Assembly (NCBI GenBank): GCA_015069015.1
Contig: SVJK01000008.1
Location: 1 to 53,080, forward strand
Direction: 5' to 3'
DNA from: Oscillospiraceae bacterium
GTDB taxonomy: Bacteria > Bacillota > Clostridia > UMGS1810
Length of the DNA: 53,080 nucleotides
Below, in pieces: positions 26,523 through 35,451 of the stretch. The number at the start of each line of letters is the position of its first letter. The stretch's first letter is position 1. The notes under the pieces were generated by a model. That model saw nothing but the letters and a program-made list of their open reading frames with translations, was not told the DNA's origin and ran no database searches. The translations under genes and the position numbers were made by a program.

Positions 26523-26606
26523 GCCGGTGTGATGGAATTGGCAGACGTGCGAGACTCAAAATCTCGTGGTAGCAATACCGTGTCGGTTCGACCCCGACCA
26601 CCGGCA
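26523..26606 (+). tRNA. tRNA-Leu (anticodon CAA)
   Basis: The 84-base gene folds as a class II tRNA. The acceptor stem GCCGGTG pairs with CACCGGC, with discriminator A at 26606. The anticodon arm CGAGA-CTCAAAA-TCTCG gives anticodon CAA, which reads UUG. A long variable arm and a GGTTCGA T-loop are present. The 3' CCA is not encoded. It stands alone, with its own promoter and a long palindrome starting at its last base. Confidence 0.96.
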
Positions 26607-26652
26607 GTGTAAAAGACGGTATATTCAAATTGAATATACCGTCTTTTACACT
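26606..26652. terminator. Perfect 23-bp inverted repeat abutting tRNA-Leu
   Basis: Two perfect 23-base arms (26606-26628 and 26630-26652) flank a single base. In RNA they give a very long stem ending in CUUUUACACU. It most probably terminates tRNA transcription from both directions. Its unusual length and exact start at the tRNA discriminator base are notable. Confidence 0.75.
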
Positions 26653-26751
26653 AAATTATTTTTATTCAAAACAATTACACCGATTTTGACAAATCTAATT
26701 TGCACAAAATACATACCTAAGAAAAAACATTATCAAAGTTCATTCAAAGCA

Positions 26752-26780
26752 TTGTTTTATATCCATTAATATGTTATAGT
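26752..26780 (+). promoter_or_regulatory. Promoter of the COG2509-type flavoprotein gene
   Basis: TTGTTT (26752-26757), 17 bases and TATAGT (26775-26780) lie 34 bases before the ATG. Confidence 0.55.
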
Positions 26781-26814
26781 ATTATTAAAGACTATTTATT
26801 TGGAGGATTTCCAT

Positions 26815-28185
26815 ATGAAATATGATGTAATTATTATAGGAGCAGGTCCCGGAGGTATCTATGCAGCATACGAACTGATGCAACAAAAACAAAACTTGAA
26901 AATTGCTGTCTTTGAAGCAGGACACACTTTAAACAAACGAAATTGTCCAATTGACGGAATTAAAGTCAAAAGTTGTATAAATTGTAAAAGCTGTTCTATT
27001 ATGAGTGGATTTGGTGGTGCCGGAGCTTTCTCTGACGGGAAGTATAACATAACAAACGACTTTGGCGGTACGCTGTATGAATATATTGGCAAGCAGCATG
27101 CACTGGACTTAATGCATTATGTGGATGAAATCAACCTTAAATTCGGTGGTGAAGGGACAAAACTTTATACAACCGCCGGTACTCGCTTCAAAACACTGTG
27201 TATTCAGAATAATCTTCATTTATTGGACGCATCTGTCCGTCATCTTGGGACAGATATAAATTATGTCGTTCTTGATAATCTTTACTCATATTTACATGAT
27301 AAGGTGGAATTTTTCTTTGACACACCTGCCCACACAATTAAAGTAACAGATGGCGGTTATTCAGTTGAATGTGCAAATGGCACTTATGAATGCAAAAAAT
27401 GCATTGTATCTGTTGGCAGAAGCGGAAGTAAGTGGATGGAAAAAGTATGCAAAGAAATGGACATTTCTACAATGTCAAATCGTGTTGATATTGGTGTTCG
27501 TGTTGAATTGCCCGCTGAAGTTTTTGCACACTTGACAGATGAATTATATGAAAGCAAAATTGTTTACCGCACCGAAAAATACGGTGACAAAGTCAGAACC
27601 TTCTGCATGAATCCCAAAGGTGCAGTTGTAAATGAAAACACCAATGGTATAATTACTGTAAATGGACATAGCTATGAAGATCCGACAAAACAAACAGCTA
27701 ATACAAACTTTGCCCTTTTAGTATCAAAACATTTCTCTGAACCGTTCAAAGATTCAAACGGATATGGAGAATCAATTGCCCGCCTGAGCAACATGCTCGG
27801 TGGCGGCGTTATTGTTCAGCGATTTGGTGATTTGATTCGGGGCAAACGTTCCACACCTGATCGAATGAACGATGCATTCATTACTCCAACTTTAAATGCA
27901 ACCCCCGGTGATTTGAGTTTGGTTCTTCCAAAACGTATTTTAGATGGAATTATTGAAATGATTTATGCTCTTGACAAAGTTGCTCCCGGAACGGCAAATG
28001 ATGACACTCTCCTGTATGGTGTAGAGGTTAAATTCTACAATATGGAAGTTGAAGTAAATGATAAACTCGAATCCCGTTTCGAAGGATTGTACATTATAGG
28101 TGACGGCAGTGGTATAACGCATTCACTATCTCACGCTTCAGCGAGTGGAATACATGTTGCAAGAGATATAGTTAAGTATTTTTAG
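26815..28185 (+). CDS. FAD-dependent dehydrogenase (COG2509-like)
   Basis: The 456-aa protein opens with an FAD-binding Rossmann motif, DVIIIGAGPGGIYAAYEL, and ends with IIGDGSGITHSLSHASASGIHVA, where FAD is bound again. A cysteine cluster (CINCKSC near residue 58) precedes GFGGAGAFSDGKYNI, a feature of the uncharacterised COG2509 group. The substrate is unknown. ATG 26815 follows GGAGG; the TTG at 26800 lies in front of it and was rejected. Arginine is mostly encoded by CGN, unlike most neighbours, which favour AGA. Together with its position after a tRNA gene this hints at acquisition. It is a single-gene unit with promoter and terminator. Confidence 0.85.
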   Translation: MKYDVIIIGAGPGGIYAAYELMQQKQNLKIAVFEAGHTLNKRNCPIDGIKVKSCINCKSCSIMSGFGGAGAFSDGKYNITNDFGGTLYEYIGKQHALDLMHYVDEINLKFGGEGTKLYTTAGTRFKTLCIQNNLHLLDASVRHLGTDINYVVLDNLYSYLHDKVEFFFDTPAHTIKVTDGGYSVECANGTYECKKCIVSVGRSGSKWMEKVCKEMDISTMSNRVDIGVRVELPAEVFAHLTDELYESKIVYRTEKYGDKVRTFCMNPKGAVVNENTNGIITVNGHSYEDPTKQTANTNFALLVSKHFSEPFKDSNGYGESIARLSNMLGGGVIVQRFGDLIRGKRSTPDRMNDAFITPTLNATPGDLSLVLPKRILDGIIEMIYALDKVAPGTANDDTLLYGVEVKFYNMEVEVNDKLESRFEGLYIIGDGSGITHSLSHASASGIHVARDIVKYF

Positions 28186-28238
28186 TTGTATCACAAAATC
28201 CCACACACTATTTTATTCCCTTGAATACACTAACATTT

Positions 28239-28274
28239 TCATCGTCACTTTTGTGACGATGATTATTTTTTATT
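28239..28274. terminator. Terminator after the COG2509-type gene
   Basis: TCATCGTCAC and GTGACGATGA (28239-28262) form a 10-bp stem with loop TTTT, followed by TTATTTTTTATTTT. It lies between convergent genes. Confidence 0.85.
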
Positions 28275-29139
28275 TTCCTATTTTATTCTCTCTTGAATAA
28301 TAAAACAAATACTGTTGTGCTACACCTGCATATTTTCCAAAATGCGATGATGCAAATTTTTCAATTTCTTTAACAGTTGATGTTTCGGAAAGATAAAGAG
28401 ATTGCATTGTTCTTTTAACCCATACATCTATGGGAAATGCCTCTTTCTTATTTGCTGAAAAAAGAAGAACACAATCAGCAACTTTCGGACCAACACCTTT
28501 AATTTTCATAAGCTCATTTTTTGCCTGTTCATATGACAACTTATTGATTCCATCAATTCTGACCTCTCCCGACAATATTTTTTTAACTGCATCAACGATA
28601 TAATCTGACCTATACCCTGCTTTCAGATCAGACAGTGATTCTTTTGAAACGTCCTTAAGTTGCTCGAGAGTTGGAAATGCATAGTATTCTTTACCCTCAA
28701 ACTCAAGTTTTGTTCCATACATTTCTGACAGTCTTGAAACAATTTTTTTGATACGCGGAATTGTGTTTTGAGTAGAAATTATGAATGATATCAAGCACTC
28801 GAAAAATTCTTGATTAAGGATTCTTATCCCCCATCCGAATTCCATTGCTTTTTTTACATTTATGTCTTTTTCAAACTCTTTTTTTATAAGTCCATAGTCT
28901 GTATCCAGATCGAGATAATATTTCCATTGACTTTCAAATTCAGAAAGTGATATATTCTTTATAATGATTTCGTTTTCACCGGCAGAAATATTTACAACTT
29001 TTGAAAATGCAACTCCAGTGAAACTTCCATCAGACTCTTCATCCCATCTGAAACACTGACCACACAAAAAAGTATGTTTTGGAGAAAAATGATTAATATT
29101 TTTAAGTATTACAGAGTTTTTATATTCTTTTATATTCAT
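28270..29139 (-). CDS. 8-oxoguanine DNA glycosylase (OGG1-type)
   Basis: The 289-aa protein has an N-terminal OGG-type domain (about 1-110; FLCGQCFRWDE) and a helix-hairpin-helix-GPD domain. The catalytic lysine K219 lies in IKGVGPKVADC and the essential Asp is D238 in FPIDVWVKR. It excises oxidised guanine and then nicks the abasic site. ATG 29139 gives a natural family start (MNIKEYKN) with GGTGAT upstream; a longer version from 29217 was rejected. It converges with the flavoprotein gene and diverges from ddl. Confidence 0.92.
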   Translation of the reverse strand: MNIKEYKNSVILKNINHFSPKHTFLCGQCFRWDEESDGSFTGVAFSKVVNISAGENEIIIKNISLSEFESQWKYYLDLDTDYGLIKKEFEKDINVKKAMEFGWGIRILNQEFFECLISFIISTQNTIPRIKKIVSRLSEMYGTKLEFEGKEYYAFPTLEQLKDVSKESLSDLKAGYRSDYIVDAVKKILSGEVRIDGINKLSYEQAKNELMKIKGVGPKVADCVLLFSANKKEAFPIDVWVKRTMQSLYLSETSTVKEIEKFASSHFGKYAGVAQQYLFYYSRENKIGK

Positions 29140-29331
29140 TTGTATCACCAATCCTATTTTATCAAAATAAGACAGGATAATCAATAGTATTTTAGATTTA
29201 CATATAACAGTGAACAATAAATGTAATTTTTGTATATTTTTTTATTAAAAATCATAAATTTAAGGTTTATTTTTTTTATATTATATGATATAATGTTATG
29301 ATAGAATATATAAAGGAGTATTATGTGAATT

Positions 29332-30396
29332 ATGAAGAAAAAAGTATGCGTGTTATTCGGTGGCGAATCTACTGAATATGAAATTTCATTAAGATCTGCA
29401 TATTCTGTTATCACAAATCTCGACAAAGATTTATACGATATAATACCGGTAGGGATAACAAAGGACGGAAAATGGTATCTTTATGACGGAAATTTTTCCG
29501 ATATTATATCAGATAATTGGTATAACCCTTCCCTTCTCCCTGTAAGTATAATGCACGGAAACAAAGAATCGGCACTTATGGTTACAAAAGAAGACGGTAC
29601 ATACGAAAAATTACCTTTTGATGTTGCATTTCCGGTTCTTCACGGAAAAAACGGAGAAGACGGAACCATTCAGGGACTATTTGAACTTGCATCAATAAAA
29701 TATGCCGGAGTTGGTGTAATTGCATCAAGTGTCGGAATGGACAAGACATTTACTAAAATTATATTTAAAAATGCAGGAATCAACCAGGCAGATTGGGTTG
29801 AAATCAGAAAACATGAGTACTCAAATCTGGATTCTAAAATTGAGGAAATCGAAAATAAACTTGGTTACCCGGTATTTATCAAACCTGCCAATGCAGGCTC
29901 ATCAATCGGTATCGGAAAAGCAAAGAACAAAAATGAACTAATTGATGCAATAAACGAAGCGTTCAAATTCGACCGGAAAATCCTTGTTGAAGAACTTTTG
30001 ACAGGACATGAAGTTGAATGTGCAGTTCTTGGCAACAGAGGTAATGTGAGAGCATCACGCGTTGGGGAAATCATTGCTTCACAAGAATTTTATACATATG
30101 ATGCAAAATACAGCAGTGACAGTACAAGCGAAACTCACATTCCTGCAAACATTGATGAAAAGTATTCAAAAATTGTAAGGGAAAATGCAATTAAAGCATT
30201 TGAAGCACTTGACGGCAAAGGCTTATCAAGAGTAGACTTTTTTGTTGATGAGGAAAAAGACTGTGTATGGATTAACGAAATAAATACACTTCCGGGATTT
30301 ACAAGTATCAGCATGTATCCAAAACTTTTTATTGATTCAGGTATGACTTACACTGAACTTCTTAATGAAATAATAGAAATTGCACTTGAGGATTAA
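29332..30396 (+). CDS. ddl: D-alanine--D-alanine ligase
   Basis: The 354-aa ATP-grasp enzyme makes the D-Ala-D-Ala dipeptide of peptidoglycan. It shows CVLFGGESTEYEISLRSA, LHGKNGEDGTIQG, PVFIKPANAGSSIGI and the C-terminal metal motif WINEINTLPGFTSISMYPKL. The omega loop contains YDAKY, consistent with a dipeptide rather than a depsipeptide ligase. AAGGAG lies 13 bases upstream of ATG 29332, a long spacing, and a minimal ATG-TGA start-stop sits between (29323-29328). It is followed by DUF1934 and argS genes. Confidence 0.95.
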   Translation: MKKKVCVLFGGESTEYEISLRSAYSVITNLDKDLYDIIPVGITKDGKWYLYDGNFSDIISDNWYNPSLLPVSIMHGNKESALMVTKEDGTYEKLPFDVAFPVLHGKNGEDGTIQGLFELASIKYAGVGVIASSVGMDKTFTKIIFKNAGINQADWVEIRKHEYSNLDSKIEEIENKLGYPVFIKPANAGSSIGIGKAKNKNELIDAINEAFKFDRKILVEELLTGHEVECAVLGNRGNVRASRVGEIIASQEFYTYDAKYSSDSTSETHIPANIDEKYSKIVRENAIKAFEALDGKGLSRVDFFVDEEKDCVWINEINTLPGFTSISMYPKLFIDSGMTYTELLNEIIEIALED

Positions 30397-30412
30397 GTTT
30401 AGGAGAAAACAA

Positions 30413-30844
30413 ATGAATAACAAGTATATATTATCAATCAAAGGACTTCAGGTATATGATGATCAGGATGACAACACAGATATAAGATTAACAACTGAAG
30501 CAGATTTTGAAAACCAGGACGGCGTATATTTTATTGACTATGAAGAGTCAGAAATCACAGGACTTCAAGGGACAAAAACTATGATTGAAGTTGGCGAAAA
30601 TTATGTATCTCTTCAAAGAAAAGGTAATGTAAACACACATATGCTCTTTATGAAAGACAGAAAAACTTCCACTTACTACAATACCCCGTACGGCGATCTT
30701 ACAATCGGAATATTTACTGATAAACTGGATATTGATGTGAACGATGATGGCGGGAAAATAAATGTTGATTATTATTTAGATGTAAACAGTTCAACTTCAA
30801 GTAAAAACAACTTCGAAATAGAAATCAGGAGGCATAACATATGA
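30413..30844 (+). CDS. DUF1934 family protein (YwiB-like)
   Basis: The 143-aa protein has no signal or membrane segment and looks all-beta, with regularly spaced strands (LSIKGLQVYDD, FIDYEESEITG, MIEVGENYVSLQRKG). It resembles DUF1934/YwiB, a calycin-like barrel of unknown function. AGGAG precedes ATG 30413; the ATG at 30380 overlaps the end of ddl and was rejected. It overlaps argS by 4 bases (ATGA). The ywiB-argS arrangement is also known in Bacillus, which supports the call. Confidence 0.8.
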   Translation: MNNKYILSIKGLQVYDDQDDNTDIRLTTEADFENQDGVYFIDYEESEITGLQGTKTMIEVGENYVSLQRKGNVNTHMLFMKDRKTSTYYNTPYGDLTIGIFTDKLDIDVNDDGGKINVDYYLDVNSSTSSKNNFEIEIRRHNI

Positions 30845-32550
30845 CAAACGTTATTTCAGAAACAAAAAAACAAATTCAAAATGTAATATATAACTCAATC
30901 AAAAACATAAGTTGCTCAATAAACGTAACTGAAGAACAGATTGCATCAGCATTAAACATCGAAATCGAAACAGAAATACCCAAAGAAAAGTCACATGGTG
31001 ATTTTTCATCCAATATTGCTATGAAGCTTACAAAAGTTTTAAAAACATCCCCTGCAATAATTGCAAAAGCAATTATTGATGGTATGAATACAGAAAATAC
31101 TTATATTGAAAAGGTGGAAATCGCAGGACCCGGATTCATAAATTTTTATCTGTCCAAATTAAGAATTTACGATGCTCTCAAATCTGCATATATTCTTGGT
31201 GATGAATTTGGAAGACTTAATTACGGTAATGGCAAAAAGGTTATGGTGGAATTTGTAAGTGCAAACCCTACCGGACCAATGCACATGGGCAATGCAAGAG
31301 GCGGAGCACTTGGTGATAGCCTTGCAAGTGTTCTTGATATGGCAGGATATGACGTTACAAAAGAATTCTATATAAATGATGCAGGTGCTCAGGTGGAAAA
31401 ATTTGCAAATTCTCTTGAAGCCCGTTATATTCAGGCACTAAAAGGCGAAGATGCAGTAGAATTTTGCGAAGACTGGTATCAGGGAAATGATATCAAAGTT
31501 CTTGCAAATGATTTCATAAAAATTCATGGCGATAAATATCTTGAAACATCAAGTGAAGAAAGAAAAGATGCTTTAACAAAATATGGTCTTGAACATAATA
31601 TTGCTAAATTAAAGACAGACCTTGCTGATTATCGAATAGATTATGATGTTTGGTTCCACGAAAGCAGTATTCATCAAAATGGTGAAGTTAAAGAAACAAT
31701 TGAACTTTTGAAAAAAAGTTCTCTGACATATGAAAAAGAAGGTGCACTTTGGTTTAAATCAACAGAATTCGGAAGTGAAAAAGACGATGTTCTTATAAGA
31801 GCAAACGGATTTCCAACATATTTCGCTGTTGATATTGCATACCACCGCAACAAATTTGAAAAAAGAGGTTTTGATCAGGTTATAAACATCTGGGGTGCAG
31901 ACCATCACGGACACGTTGCAAGGATGAAAGGTGCTATGGATGCCATCGGATGCGATGGTTCAAAACTTGATATCGTGATTATGCAGCTTGTTCGACTTGT
32001 AAAAGACGGTGAAGCAGTAAGAATGTCCAAAAGAACAGGTGAAATGATAACCCTTTCTGATTTGGTTGAAGATATCGGCATAGACGCAGCAAGATTTTTC
32101 TTTAATCTTCGTCAGGCAGGAAGTCATCTGGAATTTGATCTTGATCTTGCAATTGCACAAAACAACGACAACCCTGTTTTTTATGTACAGTATGCACATG
32201 CTCGTATAGCAAGCATAATCAGGAATCTTTCTGCTGAAGGCGTTAATCTCAACCCTATTGAAGAGATTGACCTTTCCCTTCTTAAAGAAGAGGCAGAAGT
32301 AGAACTCATTGAAAAAATCATTTCATATCCAAATGAAATACTGCAAAGTGCAATTTCTATGGAACCCAGCAAACTCACAAGATATGTTATGGATTTGTCT
32401 GCACTGTTTCACTCCTTCTATAACAGTTGCAGAGTTAAATGTGATGATATTAATCTTATGCAGGCAAGATTATTGCTTTGCCACATAACCAAAAACGTTA
32501 TTAAAAATGTTTTCAGAATCTTAAAAATTAATGCACCCGAAAAAATGTGA
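30841..32550 (+). CDS. argS: Arginine--tRNA ligase
   Basis: This 569-aa class I synthetase charges tRNA-Arg. It has the ArgRS-specific N-terminal Add-1 domain (about 1-110), the HIGH-equivalent HMGN in ANPTGPMHMGNARGG, the KMSKS-equivalent RMSKRTGEM, and a C-terminal anticodon domain with DALOS-type helices. The start codon overlaps the stop of the DUF1934 gene, so translation is probably coupled. Confidence 0.96.
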   Translation: MTNVISETKKQIQNVIYNSIKNISCSINVTEEQIASALNIEIETEIPKEKSHGDFSSNIAMKLTKVLKTSPAIIAKAIIDGMNTENTYIEKVEIAGPGFINFYLSKLRIYDALKSAYILGDEFGRLNYGNGKKVMVEFVSANPTGPMHMGNARGGALGDSLASVLDMAGYDVTKEFYINDAGAQVEKFANSLEARYIQALKGEDAVEFCEDWYQGNDIKVLANDFIKIHGDKYLETSSEERKDALTKYGLEHNIAKLKTDLADYRIDYDVWFHESSIHQNGEVKETIELLKKSSLTYEKEGALWFKSTEFGSEKDDVLIRANGFPTYFAVDIAYHRNKFEKRGFDQVINIWGADHHGHVARMKGAMDAIGCDGSKLDIVIMQLVRLVKDGEAVRMSKRTGEMITLSDLVEDIGIDAARFFFNLRQAGSHLEFDLDLAIAQNNDNPVFYVQYAHARIASIIRNLSAEGVNLNPIEEIDLSLLKEEAEVELIEKIISYPNEILQSAISMEPSKLTRYVMDLSALFHSFYNSCRVKCDDINLMQARLLLCHITKNVIKNVFRILKINAPEKM

Positions 32551-32564
32551 TAAGGATGTTGAAA

Positions 32565-34064
32565 ATGAAGAAAAAAACAATAAGAATACTTACATTTTTA
32601 CTTACATTTATATTTATGCTTTCTTCAACATTACCCGTATTCGCCACAGAAAATGAATTTGTACCTGTCGATGTAAACAATTCAGAATACAAGGGTAAAC
32701 TTGCAAATTTTTATATACAACAAGCAATATCTTTGATAATGTCAAAATATAAATTTGATGTTACCAAAGAAGAACTCTACAAAGCTGCACTTGAAAAAAT
32801 AATTCTTGACAATCCACAACTTCTCAATGATACTTTCAAAGCATTATTTGACTCACTTGATGAACACACCACATATTATACACAAGACGAATTTGACAAT
32901 TACATAAACAATATGACGAACGAAGTATTTGGCATAGGTGTGCTTGTTTCATCAACTCAAAATGGTATGTTTGTAAATAAAGTTTACAACAATTCTCCTG
33001 CTAAAGAATCAGGATTCAAAGTTGCTGATGTAATCATATCTGTAGATGGTAAAAATGTTGTAGGTGTTGACTTTGATGTGGCGAGAAGTTATGTTGCAGG
33101 TCCTGAAAATTCATCAGTTAACCTGACAGTTTTAAGAAACGGACAAACAATAGATATAACAACCGTCAGAAGAAAAGTTATAGTAGAACCGGGATTCTAT
33201 CAAACAGTAGAAGATGATACCATAGGTTACATTGCTCTATACGATTTTTATGAGCATGCCGGTGAATTTGTTGCAAATGCATTAAAACATTTTGATGAAA
33301 AAAATATAAACAACGTTATTCTTGATTTAAGAAATAACCCCGGTGGATCAGTGTCTACAATGGTTGAAATAGCTTCCCTTTTGATTCCGGAAGGTCCGGC
33401 AATTCATTTTGAATTTAAAGATTCCAACAGAAACAACACTCTTTATTCAACAAACAAAAACCCAAAATATAACGTCGCAGTTCTCGTTAACAATAACAGT
33501 GCAAGTGCATCCGAGGCAATTTCTGCCGCAATTCAGGATACCGGTGTTGGAATCGTAATCGGAACAGATACATTTGGAAAAGGTACAATGCAAAATATCA
33601 CATCTTTCAAAATTGGCGGAGGCATCAAAATGACAGAAGCAGAATACCTCTCCCCTAACAAAAGAAAGATTAATGGTATTGGTGTTGGTCCTGATATATA
33701 TGTCGAGGATAAGATCGTAGATTATTCAAAGTCAAATTATAAAAAAGTGACCTATGACCGCGTTATGAAGATTGGTGACACAGGTTCGGACGTTTTTGCA
33801 TTGGAAGAAAGACTCTATTTTTTAGGATATGAAATAGGAATTCCCGATGAAATATATGACAAGAAAACCGAAGAAGCTGTAACAGCATTCCAGAGCGTTA
33901 CACAATTATACCCCTACGGTGTCGCAGACATAACCACCCAATTAAAACTTGAAGAGGTTTTATCCGGTAGTAAAGTTGTTCAGAACGACACCTACAAACG
34001 TGCTGTTGATGTTTTCAAAAATGAAGACTGGAATGATTACGTATTTGAACCAATTCAGAAATGA
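32565..34064 (+). CDS. Carboxy-terminal processing protease, S41 family
   Basis: The 499-aa protein has a signal peptide or anchor (1-28, ending VFAT). A helical segment is followed by a PDZ domain (about 115-205) and the S41 protease domain (about 210-370). The Ser-Lys dyad is predicted at S314 (SASASEA) and K339 (FGKGT), 25 residues apart as in Prc. A C-terminal peptidoglycan-binding domain follows (about 400-480; GDTGSDVFALEERLYFLGY). It probably processes cell-envelope or sporulation proteins outside the membrane. ATG 32565 is about 7 bases after AAGGA. Its last 10 bases overlap the convergent YihY gene. Confidence 0.93.
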   Translation: MKKKTIRILTFLLTFIFMLSSTLPVFATENEFVPVDVNNSEYKGKLANFYIQQAISLIMSKYKFDVTKEELYKAALEKIILDNPQLLNDTFKALFDSLDEHTTYYTQDEFDNYINNMTNEVFGIGVLVSSTQNGMFVNKVYNNSPAKESGFKVADVIISVDGKNVVGVDFDVARSYVAGPENSSVNLTVLRNGQTIDITTVRRKVIVEPGFYQTVEDDTIGYIALYDFYEHAGEFVANALKHFDEKNINNVILDLRNNPGGSVSTMVEIASLLIPEGPAIHFEFKDSNRNNTLYSTNKNPKYNVAVLVNNNSASASEAISAAIQDTGVGIVIGTDTFGKGTMQNITSFKIGGGIKMTEAEYLSPNKRKINGIGVGPDIYVEDKIVDYSKSNYKKVTYDRVMKIGDTGSDVFALEERLYFLGYEIGIPDEIYDKKTEEAVTAFQSVTQLYPYGVADITTQLKLEEVLSGSKVVQNDTYKRAVDVFKNEDWNDYVFEPIQK

Positions 34065-34882
34065 TTGTATAATCTAAAAACCAATAACCTGAATCCCGTG
34101 ATTAAAACAAATATAACACCATATGTGAGAATCATAAATGAGACAAGGGTTTTTGCATCATAATATATTAAATTCATATTTGAGTATTTTGTCGTATATA
34201 TAGAAAAGAATACCGTGTATGCGTAAATAACTGCAGACACAAGCGCAGCCATAATAACGATGTTCTTATATTTTGGAATAATTTTTTGGTTTTTATTATT
34301 TATATCCCATTCCGGTAAAAATCTATATATGGCAAACAATATCAAAAACAAAGAAATTACAATAAACATCTTTCTAATCAATTGAATTATATCTGAGTAC
34401 TCAACGTACTGTTGATGATTTGAAAGTATTATATCTGTTATGGCTGTGCCAAATATGGATATAAGTACGATTAATGATATCAACATAGAAAATATAACAG
34501 ATACACCAACACCCCGGACTCTCATTCTTATATATCCGGATGACGAATGTTTTCCCATCATATACCGGAAACTTTCTCGCAAAGCAACAAATGTTTTTCC
34601 CGATGACCAGGCAGCAAGAAACGTACTGAAGGATATTATAGGCGTTTCGGGAATAAGTTTATAGAATTTTAGTATGCTATTTCCCGAAACATCATGCATT
34701 TCACCGGGTGTTATTTCAAAAAAATAAAGCATTGAAAATACGAGTATCATCATCGGAAATAACGACATAATAAAATAAAACGAAACTTGTGCTGCAAATG
34801 CAGAAACATGCTTTTCCCTAATGTCTTTTATAACTGTTTTAAACTTTGAATGCGTTGAAATAATCATAACTCTATTACCCAT
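34055..34882 (-). CDS. YihY/virulence factor BrkB family membrane protein
   Basis: The 275-aa protein has about six membrane segments and the family start pattern HVSAFAAQVSFYFIMSLFPMMILVFS. A helical stretch with AAWSSGKTFVALRESF follows, and the last helices include VSFMILTYGVIFVLITGFRLLVF. Function is unknown; the old RNase BN label is not supported for this family. The start is uncertain, because neither ATG 34882 nor ATG 34867 has a clear ribosome binding site. The GNAT gene starts divergently only 20 bases away. Confidence 0.85.
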   Translation of the reverse strand: MGNRVMIISTHSKFKTVIKDIREKHVSAFAAQVSFYFIMSLFPMMILVFSMLYFFEITPGEMHDVSGNSILKFYKLIPETPIISFSTFLAAWSSGKTFVALRESFRYMMGKHSSSGYIRMRVRGVGVSVIFSMLISLIVLISIFGTAITDIILSNHQQYVEYSDIIQLIRKMFIVISLFLILFAIYRFLPEWDINNKNQKIIPKYKNIVIMAALVSAVIYAYTVFFSIYTTKYSNMNLIYYDAKTLVSFMILTYGVIFVLITGFRLLVFRLYNHF

Positions 34883-34902
34883 TAAATATCAGGAGAAATA
34901 AT

Positions 34903-35451
34903 ATGGAAAATATTTGGAGCAGTAACAATATAATTTTAAAGCAAACAACTGCAGAAGATATTGATTTATTTATCGATGAGTCAGGAAATTATGATACTGA
35001 TTTGATGAAGAATTACGATTATATTGATTTTCCAAGATCCAAACAGTACCTTATATCATCCATTGAAAAATCTGTTTCAGGTCAGGAAGATAATTTTTCT
35101 TTTACCATTCACAACAAAAGCGGAGAAAAAGTCGGATATATAACCGTTTTTGACTGTGATAAAAAGAATGGCACATTTAAATACGGAATATTTATCAAGG
35201 AAAGTTTTAAGGGTCGAGGATATGCATCCGAATCCGTGAAAATTGTTCTTAACTACTACTTTAATGAACTAAGATATAACAAAGTCAACGTATACATTTA
35301 TGACTTCAATACACCCTCCATAAGATTTCACGAAAAATCAGGGTTTGTATTCGAGGGAAGATTAAGACAAATGTCATATTCAGGCGGACAATATCACGAT
35401 ACTTTATATTATGGTATGTTGAAATCCGAATTTAACAAATCCAATTTCTGA
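34903..35451 (+). CDS. GNAT family N-acetyltransferase (RimJ/RimL type)
   Basis: The 182-aa protein has the GNAT fold. An acetyl-CoA binding segment, IKESFKGRGYASESVKIVL, lies near residue 103, and the NTPSIRFHEKSGFVFEGRLRQ block is typical of RimL-like enzymes and many small-molecule or antibiotic acetyltransferases. Substrate unknown. AGGAG precedes the ATG. Its 3' end overlaps the convergent carboxypeptidase gene by 20 bases. Confidence 0.88.
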   Translation: MENIWSSNNIILKQTTAEDIDLFIDESGNYDTDLMKNYDYIDFPRSKQYLISSIEKSVSGQEDNFSFTIHNKSGEKVGYITVFDCDKKNGTFKYGIFIKESFKGRGYASESVKIVLNYYFNELRYNKVNVYIYDFNTPSIRFHEKSGFVFEGRLRQMSYSGGQYHDTLYYGMLKSEFNKSNF

